From Nemopilema nomurai (lineage: Eukaryota > Cnidaria > Scyphozoa > Rhizostomeae > Rhizostomatidae), in contig ML133421.1 of NCBI GenBank assembly GCA_003864495.1, forward strand, positions 3,224,001 through 3,288,000: 64,000 nt of DNA, in the 5' to 3' direction. The position numbers and the translations under genes were made by a program. Shown here one piece after another: positions 15,001 to 24,299 of the stretch (the first letter of the stretch is position 1; the number at the start of each line of letters is the position of its first letter). The notes below the pieces were generated by a model. The model had not been told where the DNA came from and made no database searches. It saw only the letters and a program-made list of their open reading frames with translations.

Positions 15001-18000
15001 GACCGTGAAGAAAAACAATGCGCCTACTGGAACATCGATGCCTTGTGAGCTGCATTGTATTTTTCTTCAAAAGTTGGAGATATTGTCGAAATTGGTCATT
15101 TTGCTCTTTGTACATAAGAACATCCCTTTCATTCTATTTCTAGCAAGACTCTACCAAAGTTTTCAAAGATTTCTAGCGAGTTCTACTAAAAAGGATGAAT
15201 ACTCAAAAACGGAGTTTTCGGGTTATCCATTGCGTATTTTGGTTCAATGTTTTAGTTATCTAAGTTGTAGATAGCCACACAGTCAGCTCAATTTGTTATA
15301 CGTTAGTTACTATTAAACAGTTTGTAGCCATCACTCTTTCTCGCAACTGGAATTAATTATTTTCATTGCTTAAAGGTAGTTTGAATGTTTTCTTTTCAGT
15401 GGTACAACCTGGTCTCCGCACGGCTGCTCACTTGGACTCACAAACAAAACACATACCGTTTGCAGATGCTGGCCCTATGGCATTGTAGCTGTGTTGGGAC
15501 GCGATCGACCATACTTTGTACGTTTTCAAAACTGCTCGGTTTCGAAGTTAGGCTTAGGTTCTTGACTTGTGAGCAACTGCAAGCTGCCAAAGACAACTAC
15601 AAAAGCGTTTTTCTTGATAAATTTCCAACAAAAAAGTTGAATGTAGAGAGAGCATACTCAATCCTGTATTATCACGTTGCAAATTCAGACAACCAACAGT
15701 TGGTCCTGTTATGAAGATATATTAAATGCCGCCCAGTTGGAAGGCATGGCATTGCATTTTGCGGCTACTTTTGGCCTCTTCTCTTTTGAAACAATACCAC
15801 GTCCAGGTGAAACTGCACGTGTTGCCGTCATTCTTCATTCTCGTCCAGAATCTGAAATTCTATTAATTGGAAGGTTTCTAGATGTCTATGATATCCTTAT
15901 CCTCCTACAGCCTCCACCGAAAGCAAAAGTGGCCTTCAAGCTTGGAAATAATTGCCTAGTTTCATTGATACTGGTGGTTTTAACTCTCATTGGGACACTG
16001 ATCTACTTGACCTTCAAAGACAACTGGATTCCATATTTCATGACTATTCTAAACGACAAGTGAGAATCTTCGTTCAATTTTGTCAGCTTCAGCTTTTTCA
16101 TCGCTTTCCAACGGTTCTGTTCAGAATTCAGATCTAGATCAGCTTCGCAAACGTGCATTGTGTGATTGTAAAATGTGTCTTCGATTACTATATGCTTGTT
16201 TACTGGCTTTTGATTGAAATTATTGGGTTCATGAAGCCAGTCTTCATTTGCTTTAACAGTAAATTTGAAAAGTTAAATCATAAATCAGGGCATTTGTAGA
16301 GTCTTTCACATTTTCCTAGGGATTACGACTCGGGAAGAATTATTCAAATGCATGTGGTTCTCAATGTGCTTTTTACAGAAATCGTATTTTCCGCAGTCAC
16401 GTTCCACATGCAAGCTAGTCCGGTAATTATTTCCTTTCTCTCTTTTTCTCGAAATGTAAAGGGATAAACGTGCTCCTTGAAAGGCTGTAATATAAATTAA
16501 AAATACGAATTAGGATAGGTAAATATAACACAGAGAAGTAGACAATATTTCCTTTTCAAATATGAAAGTAAAATTGGATAAATGGATTGAGCTATCTCCC
16601 TGCATTTGTGACAATTTTTCAATGAATAAAGAGGCAATATTGAAGCAAGCTGGCAAAGCAATACGTAACAAAGCAATACGTATGCTATACTTGCCATCCA
16701 TTCAATATTTTTTGCCGATGCTTTTTCACATGCAACTGATGGTATTCTAATCATCAGCGTCAATATTTTAGCATTTCAGTCACATAAAAGTTTTCTTTGT
16801 CTAAGCAAGATGACGGGTACTCATAAAATATTTCCGTCTCTTACAGTTTACCGAGCTTTAAAGAATCCTAATGCAATGTTTTCCATTGACAGGGGAGCTG
16901 CTTCTTCATGGCATTCTTCTTCTACTACTTTTTACAAACTGTTTTCTTCTGGCTGTTCATCTACACGCTCTTCCTTCAAAGCAGAATTTCACCAATTTTT
17001 GATTCACGGAAATACAACACTTACAAGATATACCTGTTGATGGGCTACGGTATGGTATCACTTTCCCCCTTGTTACAGGTGTTTTAATGCATTTTTAATC
17101 CTGTCTTTTGGCTAATTTACTTTTTTATTACATAAAATACGTTGAAGTTAGCTCTTTTTAGCGAAATGTTTTTATCGTCGTCTTAACTAAAGTACTGTTG
17201 TAGGCTCTTCGGGCAGACTCTCTCTCTCATATAGGCAAAGTTAATGGATAAATTTTTCAAATTACTTGTGCAGTCATGCTACTTTAGTTTTGTTTCTAGA
17301 AGTCAGTCCCTATGTTCCTCTTGGGTAGCACTCTGCATTAATGTTTCGGCCAAAAAGACTGCGCAGATAATGTTACAGCTTTTTGAGCTTTTTCACGGGC
17401 TGCTTCACAAATTGAATCTCACACTCACTATGTAGGCACTTTGATGATGACCGTAAACGAAGTATGATTTAAATGCTTTTCGTTTGGATTTTTCAAAGGG
17501 ATCCCGTTTTTGGTGACATTGACAGTGACCGGATTGAACTTCAAGATGATTACCAATGAAAGAATGTATGTTCTCTATTACAGTCTCTGCTATCTTAATT
17601 TTCAAGAACAAAATGCCTCTTTGCTTCACAATAGAGAAAAACTTGGCCAGGAGAAATATGAGAACAAGAAAGATTGAAGAAAGTTGAATTAGCAGGCCAT
17701 TCAGATTCAGTGTTTTGGTTGGCTTCTTAAACTTTTCGGTGTTTGATAAAAAATGGCGTTTGAACTAGCATATTGGGCATTGAATTTTGAGCGAAACAGG
17801 TTTTTGCATACTTGAAGTACTTTTTCGTCTGACAGTCCTCAGTGTATGCAAACGTCAGAAAATAACCAAATCTTGCAAGAGATTTCTTAGCGATTCTAAG
17901 ATTTGTTTGCTGGTTTAACCATTTTTCCACACTGTTTTGCTTTATTTTCGCCTTTAAATAGCAATGACCTCCATATCAACGCTTGAAACTCTGTTTGGTG

Positions 18001-21000
18001 AATTATTAAAGAGAGACGAGCCAGTTTCCTTCCATATTTGACTATCCCTTTGCAATCTCCTTTATTTTGCTGCATTCCGAAGAATTGTGGGGCATTGTGA
18101 CCTGTCTAAGTTTTATTGTGTTGGAGCTCCAAACAGTGGCGTAGCGTGAATCTTTTTATAGGGTATTCACTTTCGCCAAAAGGCGTGGTTGGGCGTGGCA
18201 TAGAAGAGAACCAGGGAAGCAAGGTGCGGTGAAAAGATTTGAATAACTTGTGCTGGAATATAGTGAATTTGTCAAGCACAGGCTGCCAAACTGTAGGCTT
18301 ACAATACCGAAATGTGTTACGTTTGTTGGGGTTTTCTTACGACGGAGACGTTGATACTTGTGAACCAACTGGTGGGCCTAGCCTATAAACACTAATAATA
18401 TAAACGGAAGCGAATTAAGCAAGACAGTTTGTGCCCCACAATATGCGCTGACAGACACATTAGAAAGGTGCATACCAACACAACAGGACACAGCATGGCA
18501 TGTAACTGGCACCTGAGACATTAAAAAATCTGTTTGATACAAAATCCAACCGCTACTAATTTCCAATGGTTGTTGAATTGTAAAACGTTTTAAAACGGGC
18601 ATAGCGTCCTTTTACAGATACAAGGGTTTGGAAATTAGAGGTGGCAGAAGAAAATTCCAAACAACAAACGTATATTTTATCACATTAATGGTTAGAAATA
18701 GATCAAAAACACTCTAAACATGACACTGATAGGACTGTGAAATATCTGACTGAAAGGGGAGTTTATTTTAGGCCGAATCACTCATTCAGCCTGAGACATA
18801 AGAAATTTACATCAGAGGTTGACTTGAAAAAGCCATAATAGTGCCAATACTTTTATTATTGTTCGTAAAATATAAAATCCTGATCCAATAACTAGTCCAA
18901 GGTCTTGGAGCTTTGGTTAGCTAAGTCGTTTGCATTGGCCATACTTCCCTGTTTTCCTCAACGTGTTTCTAGCCCCAAAACGAGAATAATTTTCAGCCTA
19001 CTCCGAGGTTGGAAGCAGAAAATTTTCTGCTTATTTCTCAATTGTTTCAGCCAACTTGGTGTTAATAAATTCTTGCATACCTTGCTACGCCACTGGGTCC
19101 AAAGTATTGTTCTGCAGCAAAAATCAATTGTGCGGCGCTAGAAACAAAGTGCGGCATCCAGAAGTTTGAAATGCCGCACAAGCCATTGTTGGAATTTTGA
19201 GATGCCACACAATCAACTTCTAGGAAGAACAATCGATTTGACAACTTACACAATGCTGTTCAGGCAAATAACAAATAGGTCTCGAATGCCGCACAATCGA
19301 CGAGGGCTGCCGCATATTGTACTAGATTGTTCGGCCTGAGACAGAAAGCTACTTTTCGAAGCTTTGAAACCCAGTGGTCAACAATTTATTTTGGCGGGAT
19401 TAAGTCAAGGCACATTGGAAAATACCTCGGAAAAGACAATGGAAGTTCCAACAATGGTTAGATCTCGAATTGTGGAAGATGCCATAGAGGAGCTCAATAA
19501 ACGCAGTTTTTGTTATTGTGGTAAACGTAAAATCAGCGGTACAAAATTTTCGTATAATTGGGCAAGCTCAATCGGTCTATATTTCAATTGAAAATCCCAT
19601 TCTTTGCAGACAGAAAGAGTTCGTCTTTTCCCTTTGGCTCTTCTAAAGTTAGGTGTTAGAGGCATTGAGTCATGATAAATGGCAAGCGTATACCCAAATT
19701 GCAAAAATTGCTGAGTCATTATGATAGTTCCGTTAATCTGATTGGCTGTCAAACAAACTGCACACATGATGTTCTAACCTCGCAGTTAATGTCTGATCAC
19801 ACGAAAGCCGATTTATCACATGAAAACAGAAAACAGCCCGAGGAAAACCACTATTTACCATGACTCAATGCCTTTAAGTAACGCTGATTGGTCAATTATA
19901 ACCAATCACGCGCTCTGCTTATCACCCTCTAATGTTTTCGATCCGCAGCTGGCTATTTATTCAGTCAGCTTTGGGTTATTTTCCGACGTTTGCATACTCT
20001 GAGGAGTGTCGCACGGAAAACTACTTTTAAGTTTGCGAAAACTAGTTCCGCTTTTTATTGCCATTGTGAAGTTTTGTACCGCAAGGCACTTGTTCACATA
20101 TTCTGGACATCTTCCACTTTGGTCATGCCCATTAGTACCATGGCATTACGTTATCGCTTTAAGAGGTTTTAGATCAGCAACTTGGCACTCATTTTGCAGC
20201 TTTCAGTTATACTTCTGCTTTTCCTTTTGGGCTGCTTTGCACAATCTGAGATGTGCTTGGAAGGATTATTGTTCGGCGGTCTCGTGCTATTTCGAAGTGA
20301 TAAACTATTTAAACTCCCTAAGCTGCCTATAGTGTCTGCTTTGAGCATGTTTCTCATGCCTACTGTTGAAATCATTTCCCTTCCACCCCAGGTGCTGGAT
20401 CCTCTTCAATGGTACTACGGTATGGGGCTACTCTGGCTCCGTCTGCACCCTCGCTATGGTGTGTATTTGTTTACTTGTTTACCTTCACGCTTTCTATTTT
20501 TGCGCCGGAATCGCGGTCACCTGCTACGTTATACCTCTTTTGCATTTTCTAGGGAAGTGTCGTACTTCTTTTGGTAACTATTTACCATGCACATGGAACA
20601 GAAAATGGAATATTATTACAGTAAGTTGCTTTTTGACAAATTTCATGCTTTTCAAATTTCTTTAAATACAAACTTCTCTTTGGCTATAGTTTTACAATTT
20701 TTAACCCCATTTTTTTAGCCCATATTTTACTTTCTTTTCCAAAGGGAAAAATGCTTAAAGAACATGTTTACAACAGTTTTCTGTCTCTTTGCGGCCCTCT
20801 TTGGGGCACGGGCAGTAGAAACTGGACAGTACGGCCCCCAGTATTTGTTTTCCCTCTGTAACATCTTGCAGGTGAGCAATTAGTCGAACTTCAATTTACA
20901 AACCTTGAAAAAGTGCTTGGCACATGTTATTTGCTTAATATCCAAATACATGTCATTTTTTCTAAAATGGAAAACGTTCATCAACGTGCAAGGTCTTCTC

Positions 21001-22068
21001 TCTTCAATTCTTCCGTTCAGCTTGATTTCTTGTCGCTCTACTTTTAATGGGTCAAGTACAATTTCGGTAAATGTCTTATAAAGAGTCTGATTGCTCTTGA
21101 GTAATACATTCAGGTGCCTTTTTTATGTATTCTGATAAAACATTGAGTATACTGGATTTGAGTTTGATTTTTTCTTTGCAGTGCTTTTCAATTCTGTTAA
21201 TATACTGCATTCTTACAAGAGAGGTAAGCTTCAATAAATGGTTAGAGAGATGTTTACAGAATTAAAAAGTTTTGTTTTTGGGGCCTGATGCCATTGTAGC
21301 TAAAGCATTTATAATATGCAACTGCAAGCTGCATTTATTTAGAAATCCAATGCTTTTTGCCGAAAAGTAAACCATTTCTCAATAAAAATACATAATATTG
21401 GCTTCTAGCAACCGATGGTTCAAACAAATAAAGTTGCACCTTCAGACGAATCGTGAGTATAGAAACCCAGATAATAAAGTTGTTTTATTTATTTTGTCAT
21501 AGGTTCACTATTCATTAACGTAGTAAAAGGTTTAAAAAAGTAATATGAACAATACTACAAACAGAAGGTTTTTCATCAGTGTTTATAGAGCTTTTATCTT
21601 AATTGCTTTTATCGTGTATGATGTTTATACGGTGTTTATGGCCAGCATGAAATTTTCAGTGTGTGTAGAGATTTTTACATTATTTGATTATTTATGGTCA
21701 GTGTTGTATTTTAAATTTTTTAGCTGACTGAAAATCTTTTTTTTTCAACCAGTGATGAGCCATCAGGCCTGGGTATGCTGGCCGAGATCGCAATGAAGAA
21801 ATACCAAGAGGAAACAGGAAAGGCACACCTCGATAAAATTTTCAGGGCTGAAGTTTCAGATGATTTTCCTGATTCGCGATTCAAAGACGAATCAGGTGAT
21901 TGGCGGGCAATGTCACGGGCCGAATCTGGGATTGCATCACAGAGTGGAGAGGACTCTGACAGTGGTGATGAAGATAGGGAGGACGGAAGAATTCACTTCC
22001 GGTTTGATGAATACCTAGAAATGAGAGAAACTGCGGAACAAGAGCCTACGCAGGAGCAAGGTCATTGA
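3054..22068 (+). CDS. Adhesion GPCR with EGF, discoidin and CUB domains (complete 30-exon model)
   Basis: Exons: 3054-3077, 3196-3229, 3499-3627, 5166-5368, 5523-5684, 5906-6053, 6259-6396, 6524-6649, 6811-6930, 7516-7638, 7787-7912, 8103-8248, 8871-8957, 9151-9286, 10354-10494, 11640-11795, 12113-12472, 14346-14424, 14553-14673, 14998-15044, 15400-15517, 15911-16059, 16320-16422, 16893-17049, 17499-17565, 20392-20620, 20719-20871, 21182-21223, 21409-21452, 21753-22068. They total 3,984 nt (1,327 residues) with matching phases at every junction. The start gives a signal peptide ([18 protein letters not shown]). The ectodomain is EGF, discoidin, six EGFs, GAIN-A-like, Ser/Thr/Pro stalk, CUB, GAIN-B/GPS. 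The 7TM part matches adhesion (class B2) receptors: a Cys at the top of TM3, GYG at TM4, CW in extracellular loop 2, and LFSLCNILQ then TRE at TM7. Such receptors sense matrix or cell contacts and signal through G proteins. The ligand is unknown. Least certain are the 11795 donor, the 20620 donor and the 20719 acceptor. Confidence 0.85.
3368..3391. repeat. TA microsatellite
   Basis: About 12 TA units in the intron before the first EGF exon. Confidence 0.9.
3499..3627 (+). other. First EGF-like module of the adhesion GPCR
   Basis: This exon is flanked by phase 1 introns on both sides, as is usual for shuffled EGF modules. It encodes a six-cysteine EGF pattern beginning [15 protein letters not shown] and ending GCN. 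It lacks the D-x-D-E calcium site of the later repeats. It follows the two tiny signal-peptide exons directly and leads into the discoidin domain. Confidence 0.75.
5166..6053 (+). other. Discoidin (F5/8 type C) domain of the adhesion GPCR
   Basis: Three exons (5166-5368, 5523-5684, 5906-6053) encode about 170 residues with the family landmarks. These are [19 protein letters not shown] near the start with IPDSKLTAT, then [18 protein letters not shown], then a QGVGRQP segment, [11 protein letters not shown], the IFLGND strand, and finally YLRVIPLTW with [10 protein letters not shown]. Discoidin domains bind membrane lipids, glycans or matrix proteins such as collagen. The ligand here cannot be predicted. 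The outer borders are phase 1, so the whole domain is a transferable module. Confidence 0.9.
6259..8248 (+). other. Six consecutive EGF modules, mostly calcium-binding
   Basis: Exons 6259-6396, 6524-6649, 6811-6930, 7516-7638, 7787-7912 and 8103-8248 each encode one EGF domain. All junctions are phase 1 except the last exit, which is phase 0. The N-termini read EFDEC, EIDEC, DIDEC, DIDEC, DVDEC and DVDEC, the calcium ligand motif of cbEGF modules. The middle units also have the aromatic calcium-site pattern, for example SFTC and SYTC. Tandem cbEGFs form a rigid calcium-stiffened rod, which would hold the discoidin domain away from the membrane. The sixth repeat is atypical after its C-Q-C motif and continues to a Cys 13 residues later. 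Confidence 0.9.
6973..7097 (+). repeat. Dispersed repeat copy 1 (intron of the adhesion GPCR)
   Basis: About 125 bp beginning ATCTTAGAAGCATG and including CTTATGCCACAACGCTGACT is alignable over its full length with 22522-22645, with scattered differences and short indels. It lies in the 585-bp intron between the third and fourth of the six consecutive EGF exons. Confidence 0.75.
8871..10494 (+). other. GAIN-A-like helical segment of the adhesion GPCR
   Basis: Three exons (8871-8957, 9151-9286, 10354-10494) follow the EGF rod. They encode an amphipathic helical stretch ([15 protein letters not shown], then [19 protein letters not shown]) and then strands ending in [11 protein letters not shown] helical bundle after the repeats is what the GAIN subdomain A looks like in adhesion GPCRs, but the identity here is inferred from position and helix pattern, not from a strong motif. 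Two cysteines (FRCTDV and NHCHAN) may pair. If correct, GAIN-A is separated from GAIN-B by a stalk and a CUB domain. Confidence 0.5.
11640..11795 (+). other. Pro/Thr/Ser-rich stalk exon
   Basis: This phase 1-1 exon encodes about 52 residues rich in Pro, Thr and Ser ([19 protein letters not shown]), followed by several N-x-T/S sequons. It looks like an O-glycosylated, mucin-like spacer. The acceptor TATTTTCAG is strong. The donor AGTG/GTTCGT is weaker and was chosen because it restores phase 1 for the CUB exon. Confidence 0.65.
12113..12472 (+). other. CUB domain exon of the adhesion GPCR
   Basis: A single 360-nt exon in phase 1-1 encodes a complete CUB domain. It has [20 protein letters not shown] at the start, [13 protein letters not shown], the [13 protein letters not shown] strand with the acidic and aromatic residues of calcium-binding CUBs, QYCG, and a final [19 protein letters not shown]. 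All four conserved cysteines are present (PCQR, KCEY, KCAY, QYCG). CUB domains mediate protein-protein contacts, often with calcium. Confidence 0.93.
13120..13858 (-). pseudogene. Broken PIF/Harbinger (HARBI1-like) transposase in an intron
   Basis: Read on the - strand from an ATG at 13854-13856, the sequence encodes a HARBI1-like N-terminus ([22 protein letters not shown]), then [10 protein letters not shown] with the first catalytic Asp. After in-frame stops it continues [10 protein letters not shown] and [12 protein letters not shown] with the second Asp. The third acidic residue region (NYR...E) is missing and several stop codons interrupt the frame, so it cannot make active enzyme. It sits in the intron between the CUB exon and the GAIN-B exons of the receptor gene, in antisense orientation. 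The motif CGTGTAAACGGGGCC at 14215-14229 may mark its right end, because the MITE at 52044 starts with the complement of it. Confidence 0.85.
14346..15517 (+). other. GAIN-B and GPS region with a degenerate cleavage motif
   Basis: Exons 14346-14424, 14553-14673, 14998-15044 and 15400-15517 encode beta strands of GAIN subdomain B ([13 protein letters not shown], then [12 protein letters not shown]). The GPS follows: QCAYWN, then TTWSPHGCS, then NKTHTVCRC. These give the four GPS cysteines and both tryptophans in normal order. Where active receptors have H-L-S/T after C-x-C-x, this one reads P-Y-G, so the general base His and the Ser/Thr nucleophile are missing. Self-cleavage is therefore unlikely (inference from the known GAIN mechanism). 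The sequence then runs via [10 protein letters not shown] to TM1. Confidence 0.88.
15540..15816 (+). pseudogene. Coding-like, GAIN-A-like sequence inside the GPS-TM1 intron
   Basis: Two adjoining open stretches in different frames look protein-coding. The first reads [19 protein letters not shown] to about 15690. The second reads [20 protein letters not shown] up to a possible donor at CCAG/GTGAAA (about 15815). The second resembles the GAIN-A helix that carries an L-E-x-x-A-x-x-x-A pattern. It lies after the GPS exon and before TM1, where no GAIN-A exon can function in order, and the GPS and TM1 exons join in phase without it. It may be a duplicated and discarded exon, or an isoform exon. 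Family assignment is tentative. Confidence 0.35.
17790..17900 (-). repeat. Dispersed repeat family member A
   Basis: It shares TTTTTGCATACTTGAAG, then a CACTTTTTCG-like segment and a GACAGT(C/T)CTCAG segment, with 29228-29352. It lies in the intron between the TM4 and TM5 exons of the receptor gene. Confidence 0.65.
19660..19873. repeat. Inverted repeat pair in the TM4-TM5 intron
   Basis: The 21-base arm AGGCATTGAGTCATGATAAAT at 19660-19680 pairs with 19853-19873 with one mismatch and a 172-base spacer. The right arm borders the start of dispersed repeat member B. Confidence 0.7.
19880..20115 (+). repeat. Dispersed repeat family member B
   Basis: Opposite orientation to member A. It includes GCTGATTGGTCAAT, TTTTCGATCCGCAGCTGGCTA, a GAGGAGTGTCG segment, and a right part that matches the complement of 29228-29290 (GAAGTTTTGTACCGCAAGGC). 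It is the longest copy and defines the family consensus here. Confidence 0.65.
21409..22068 (+). other. Cytoplasmic tail of the adhesion GPCR
   Basis: A 44-nt exon (21409-21452) and the terminal exon (21753-22068) encode a tail of about 120 residues ending QEPTQEQGH and a TGA. It is strongly acidic in the middle ([15 protein letters not shown]), with Ser-Asp runs of casein kinase 2 type, and contains a conserved-looking SRAESG segment. There is no C-terminal PDZ ligand of the usual S/T-x-hydrophobic form. Confidence 0.8.
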
Positions 22069-23385
22069 AGGCCAAGCAATTGACAGGAAAAGTATGCGTG
22101 GCGCAGTAATGACCTAGCTCATTGCAAATTGATATCGGATACACTAGAGAAATAGTTTGGTTGCACTGCAACACTTTGTAACACCTTCGTAATTTTCCTT
22201 CAGCTCAGTTAATGTTTTTTTGAATTATACTAGAAAATAAGTATTCAAAAGTTAGGAAGCCACTTCATCAAATACTTTAAAAACACAAAATTCAACAGCA
22301 GTATTTAGTCTATAACGATAACAAGATAACTCCTCGTCAATGTCTTTAAAAGTTATAATAACTCATTTGAGTGCAATGCGAGTTCTTCTTCAAGTAACGT
22401 AGCTTGTTCTGTAACGTTTAGTGTCCGGCAGAGATCAACCAATAAAAGACAACCGTGCAGGCATAAGAGAGTATATATTACAGGCGCTTAACCGCTCAAG
22501 CTAAAACTACTTCGCAGCAATATCTTAGAAGCATGAACGCATCAAGTCACACGATACTAATTTCATTAGCAAAAACGTGAAAAATAGCCTACGCAATAGA
22601 AAGCGTGCCTTATGCCACGACGCTGGCTACTGGAACAATCAAGAATGGAAATAGTTTATATGGAAATAACTTTTCCAGCACTAAATAAATAAGAAATAAC
22701 TTTCCGTGTGTTCCATCGTCAACTAATTCCATAACAACTGTTTGGTTTGGGTCGGTGACGCGGCAAGGATGTATGTTATACTCACCGGTATCTCCTTGCG
22801 TTTGCTAAAATATTAACTACTAACAACACAACTCTTTCAAAAAAGTACTTGCAAACTAGGAGTGAGGGAGAACGTTTCAAAATCTATCCTATGAAATCAA
22901 ACATCAAATTATGGGGAGTTTTATTCGAAGAGCTACTTCTCTGCGGACGACTCTGCTCCAGTCGATGCGCACCATAAGAGACTAATCGAGTTGGTTAGGA
23001 AGATCTCATGCAGAGTTTGACAAACATGGCATCAAGGAAGGCATCAAGGAAGGAGTTTCGCACCTCCTTATTCTGGGCTTAGTCTTATTGGGTTTGTTTG
23101 TCTAATTGCTTCCAAGAATGTTACTCAAAATTCGAAGAGGTTGCAACGAGATATAATCTTTAATCAAGCATAAGCAGGCGTGTCTCACTTCATGAAGAGA
23201 TTAACGAAGGCAAAAGAAAACGCTGCCACCGCAATTTTAAAGCTCTTTAAGCGAGTATGTGCTATGCAGCAAAAAAGGCATGCGATCTCTGTGCCTTGAA
23301 AAAAAACAAACGGAGCAGATTCCATCTTTGTTGCCAAAGAAGACTACTAAAAATTGCACGACAGTGCAGCCTACCAACATGTGTT
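22069..23385. other. Receptor 3' UTR and intergenic DNA
   Basis: After the receptor stop codon I see no further exon. The stretch contains the dispersed repeat copy at 22522-22645 and otherwise only low-quality short open frames. Confidence 0.5.
22522..22645 (+). repeat. Dispersed repeat copy 2 (downstream of the adhesion GPCR)
   Basis: Partner of 6973-7097, beginning ATCTTAGAAGCATG and including CTTATGCCACGACGCTGGCT, in the same orientation. The two copies are about 15.5 kb apart. No coding capacity is visible, so it may be a short non-autonomous element. Confidence 0.75.
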
Positions 23386-23580
23386 GTGTAGCGCTTAGAC
23401 TCGTAGGATATATAATACGCCGTGTAGGGCTTAGACTTGTAGGATATATGATACGCCGTGTAGGGCTTAGACTGTAGGATATATGATACGCCGTGTAGGG
23501 CTTAGACTCGTAGGATAAATGATACGCCGTGTAGGGCTTAGACTCGTAGGATATATGATACGCCGTGTAGGGCTTAGACT
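23386..23580. repeat. 36-bp tandem repeat, about 5.4 copies
   Basis: The unit contains GTGTAGGGCTTAGACTCGTA followed by GGATATATGATACGCC. Copies are nearly identical, with single-base changes and one 1-bp deletion in the third unit. Confidence 0.92.
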
Positions 23581-23982
23581 AGAGTCAAAGAGTTGATTAG
23601 ATTCGTCAGAGTAAAAGAAACAAGGATGATCGCATCCCTAAAGAGCTTTCTTCTAGACTTCAAATACGGCAGCCAAATGTCACTATGTTGCTCGAGCAGC
23701 GGCCTTAATTGCAACTGTTTAATGAGATGAAAGACAGCTTATGAATTTTATGGATATAGAAATAGTCAATAAGAGTTGAGGTATCTGTATCAAGTAGCTA
23801 GTAAGTCAAAAATAAGTGTGGAATGTAGCCGCTAAACAGTCACATTCGGCGTTACTTTTACGTCACGTTACCAATTGGCTCTCAAGGGCCTTCACGTTTG
23901 CTTCGGCTTGGTAACACTTTCTCAATATTTTCAGTCCATCGGCGTTTGTTCTTTGAGTCATTAACTTACATATGTAAAGATC

Positions 23983-24290
23983 GATGTTGGTCGAAATTTG
24001 ACTGAGGTTAAAAACGTTGGCTGCCGGCGTCCACCAATTCTATTGTCTTGAGGTGTTAGGTGAAATGTTGGGTCCATCAATCACTTTGTTGGGTCACCCA
24101 ACATCGTAAATTTCGATGTTTGATGAGATTTGACTGAAGTGAAAATCGTTGGCTGCCGGCGTCCACCAATGCTATTGTCTTGAGGTGTTAGGTGAAATGT
24201 TGGGTCCATCAATCACTTTGTTGGGTCACCCAACATCGTGAATTTCGATGTTTGGTGAGATTTGACTGAAGTGAAAAATGTTTGCTGCCC
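23983..24290. repeat. 132-bp tandem repeat, about 2.3 copies
   Basis: Units start at about 23983, 24115 and 24247. Each carries GTTGGCTGCCGGCGTCCACC, then AGGTGAAATGTTGGGTCCAT, then GTTGGGTCACCCAACATCG, which is itself a short palindrome. The GGTGAAATGTT motif recurs at 28850-28890, beyond the Harbinger transposase. The repeat may therefore be the subterminal end of that element. Confidence 0.85.
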
Positions 24291-24299
24291 GTGCGTTCC

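Larger units (their letters stand above)
15911..21223 (+). other. Seven-transmembrane core of the adhesion GPCR
   Basis: TM1 is in 15911-16059 ([19 protein letters not shown]). TM2 is in 16320-16422 ([17 protein letters not shown]). TM3 and the start of TM4 are in 16893-17049 ([20 protein letters not shown], then KIYLLMGYG). The rest of TM4 is the 67-nt exon 17499-17565 ([11 protein letters not shown]). Loop 2 and TM5 are in 20392-20620 (CWILFNG, WGYSGSV). TM6 and part of TM7 are in 20719-20871, and TM7 ends in 21182-21223. The TM3 Cys and loop-2 Cys-Trp pair is conserved. The TM4 donor AAT/GTATGT splits the Met codon before that Cys-Trp. Intracellular loop 3 is long and less certain. Confidence 0.87.

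Noticed and set aside
20006..20577. Hydrophobic frames at 20006-20332 and 20182-20577 that look like membrane proteins
   Set aside because: They overlap the TM5 exon of the receptor in other frames and a dispersed repeat. The true frame is the one starting with Cys-Trp at 20393.
24058..24240. Direct repeats with a palindromic GTTGGGTCACCCAACATCG spaced 132 bp, considered as a CRISPR-like array
   Set aside because: The intervening sequence is also repeated, so this is a simple tandem duplication in animal DNA.
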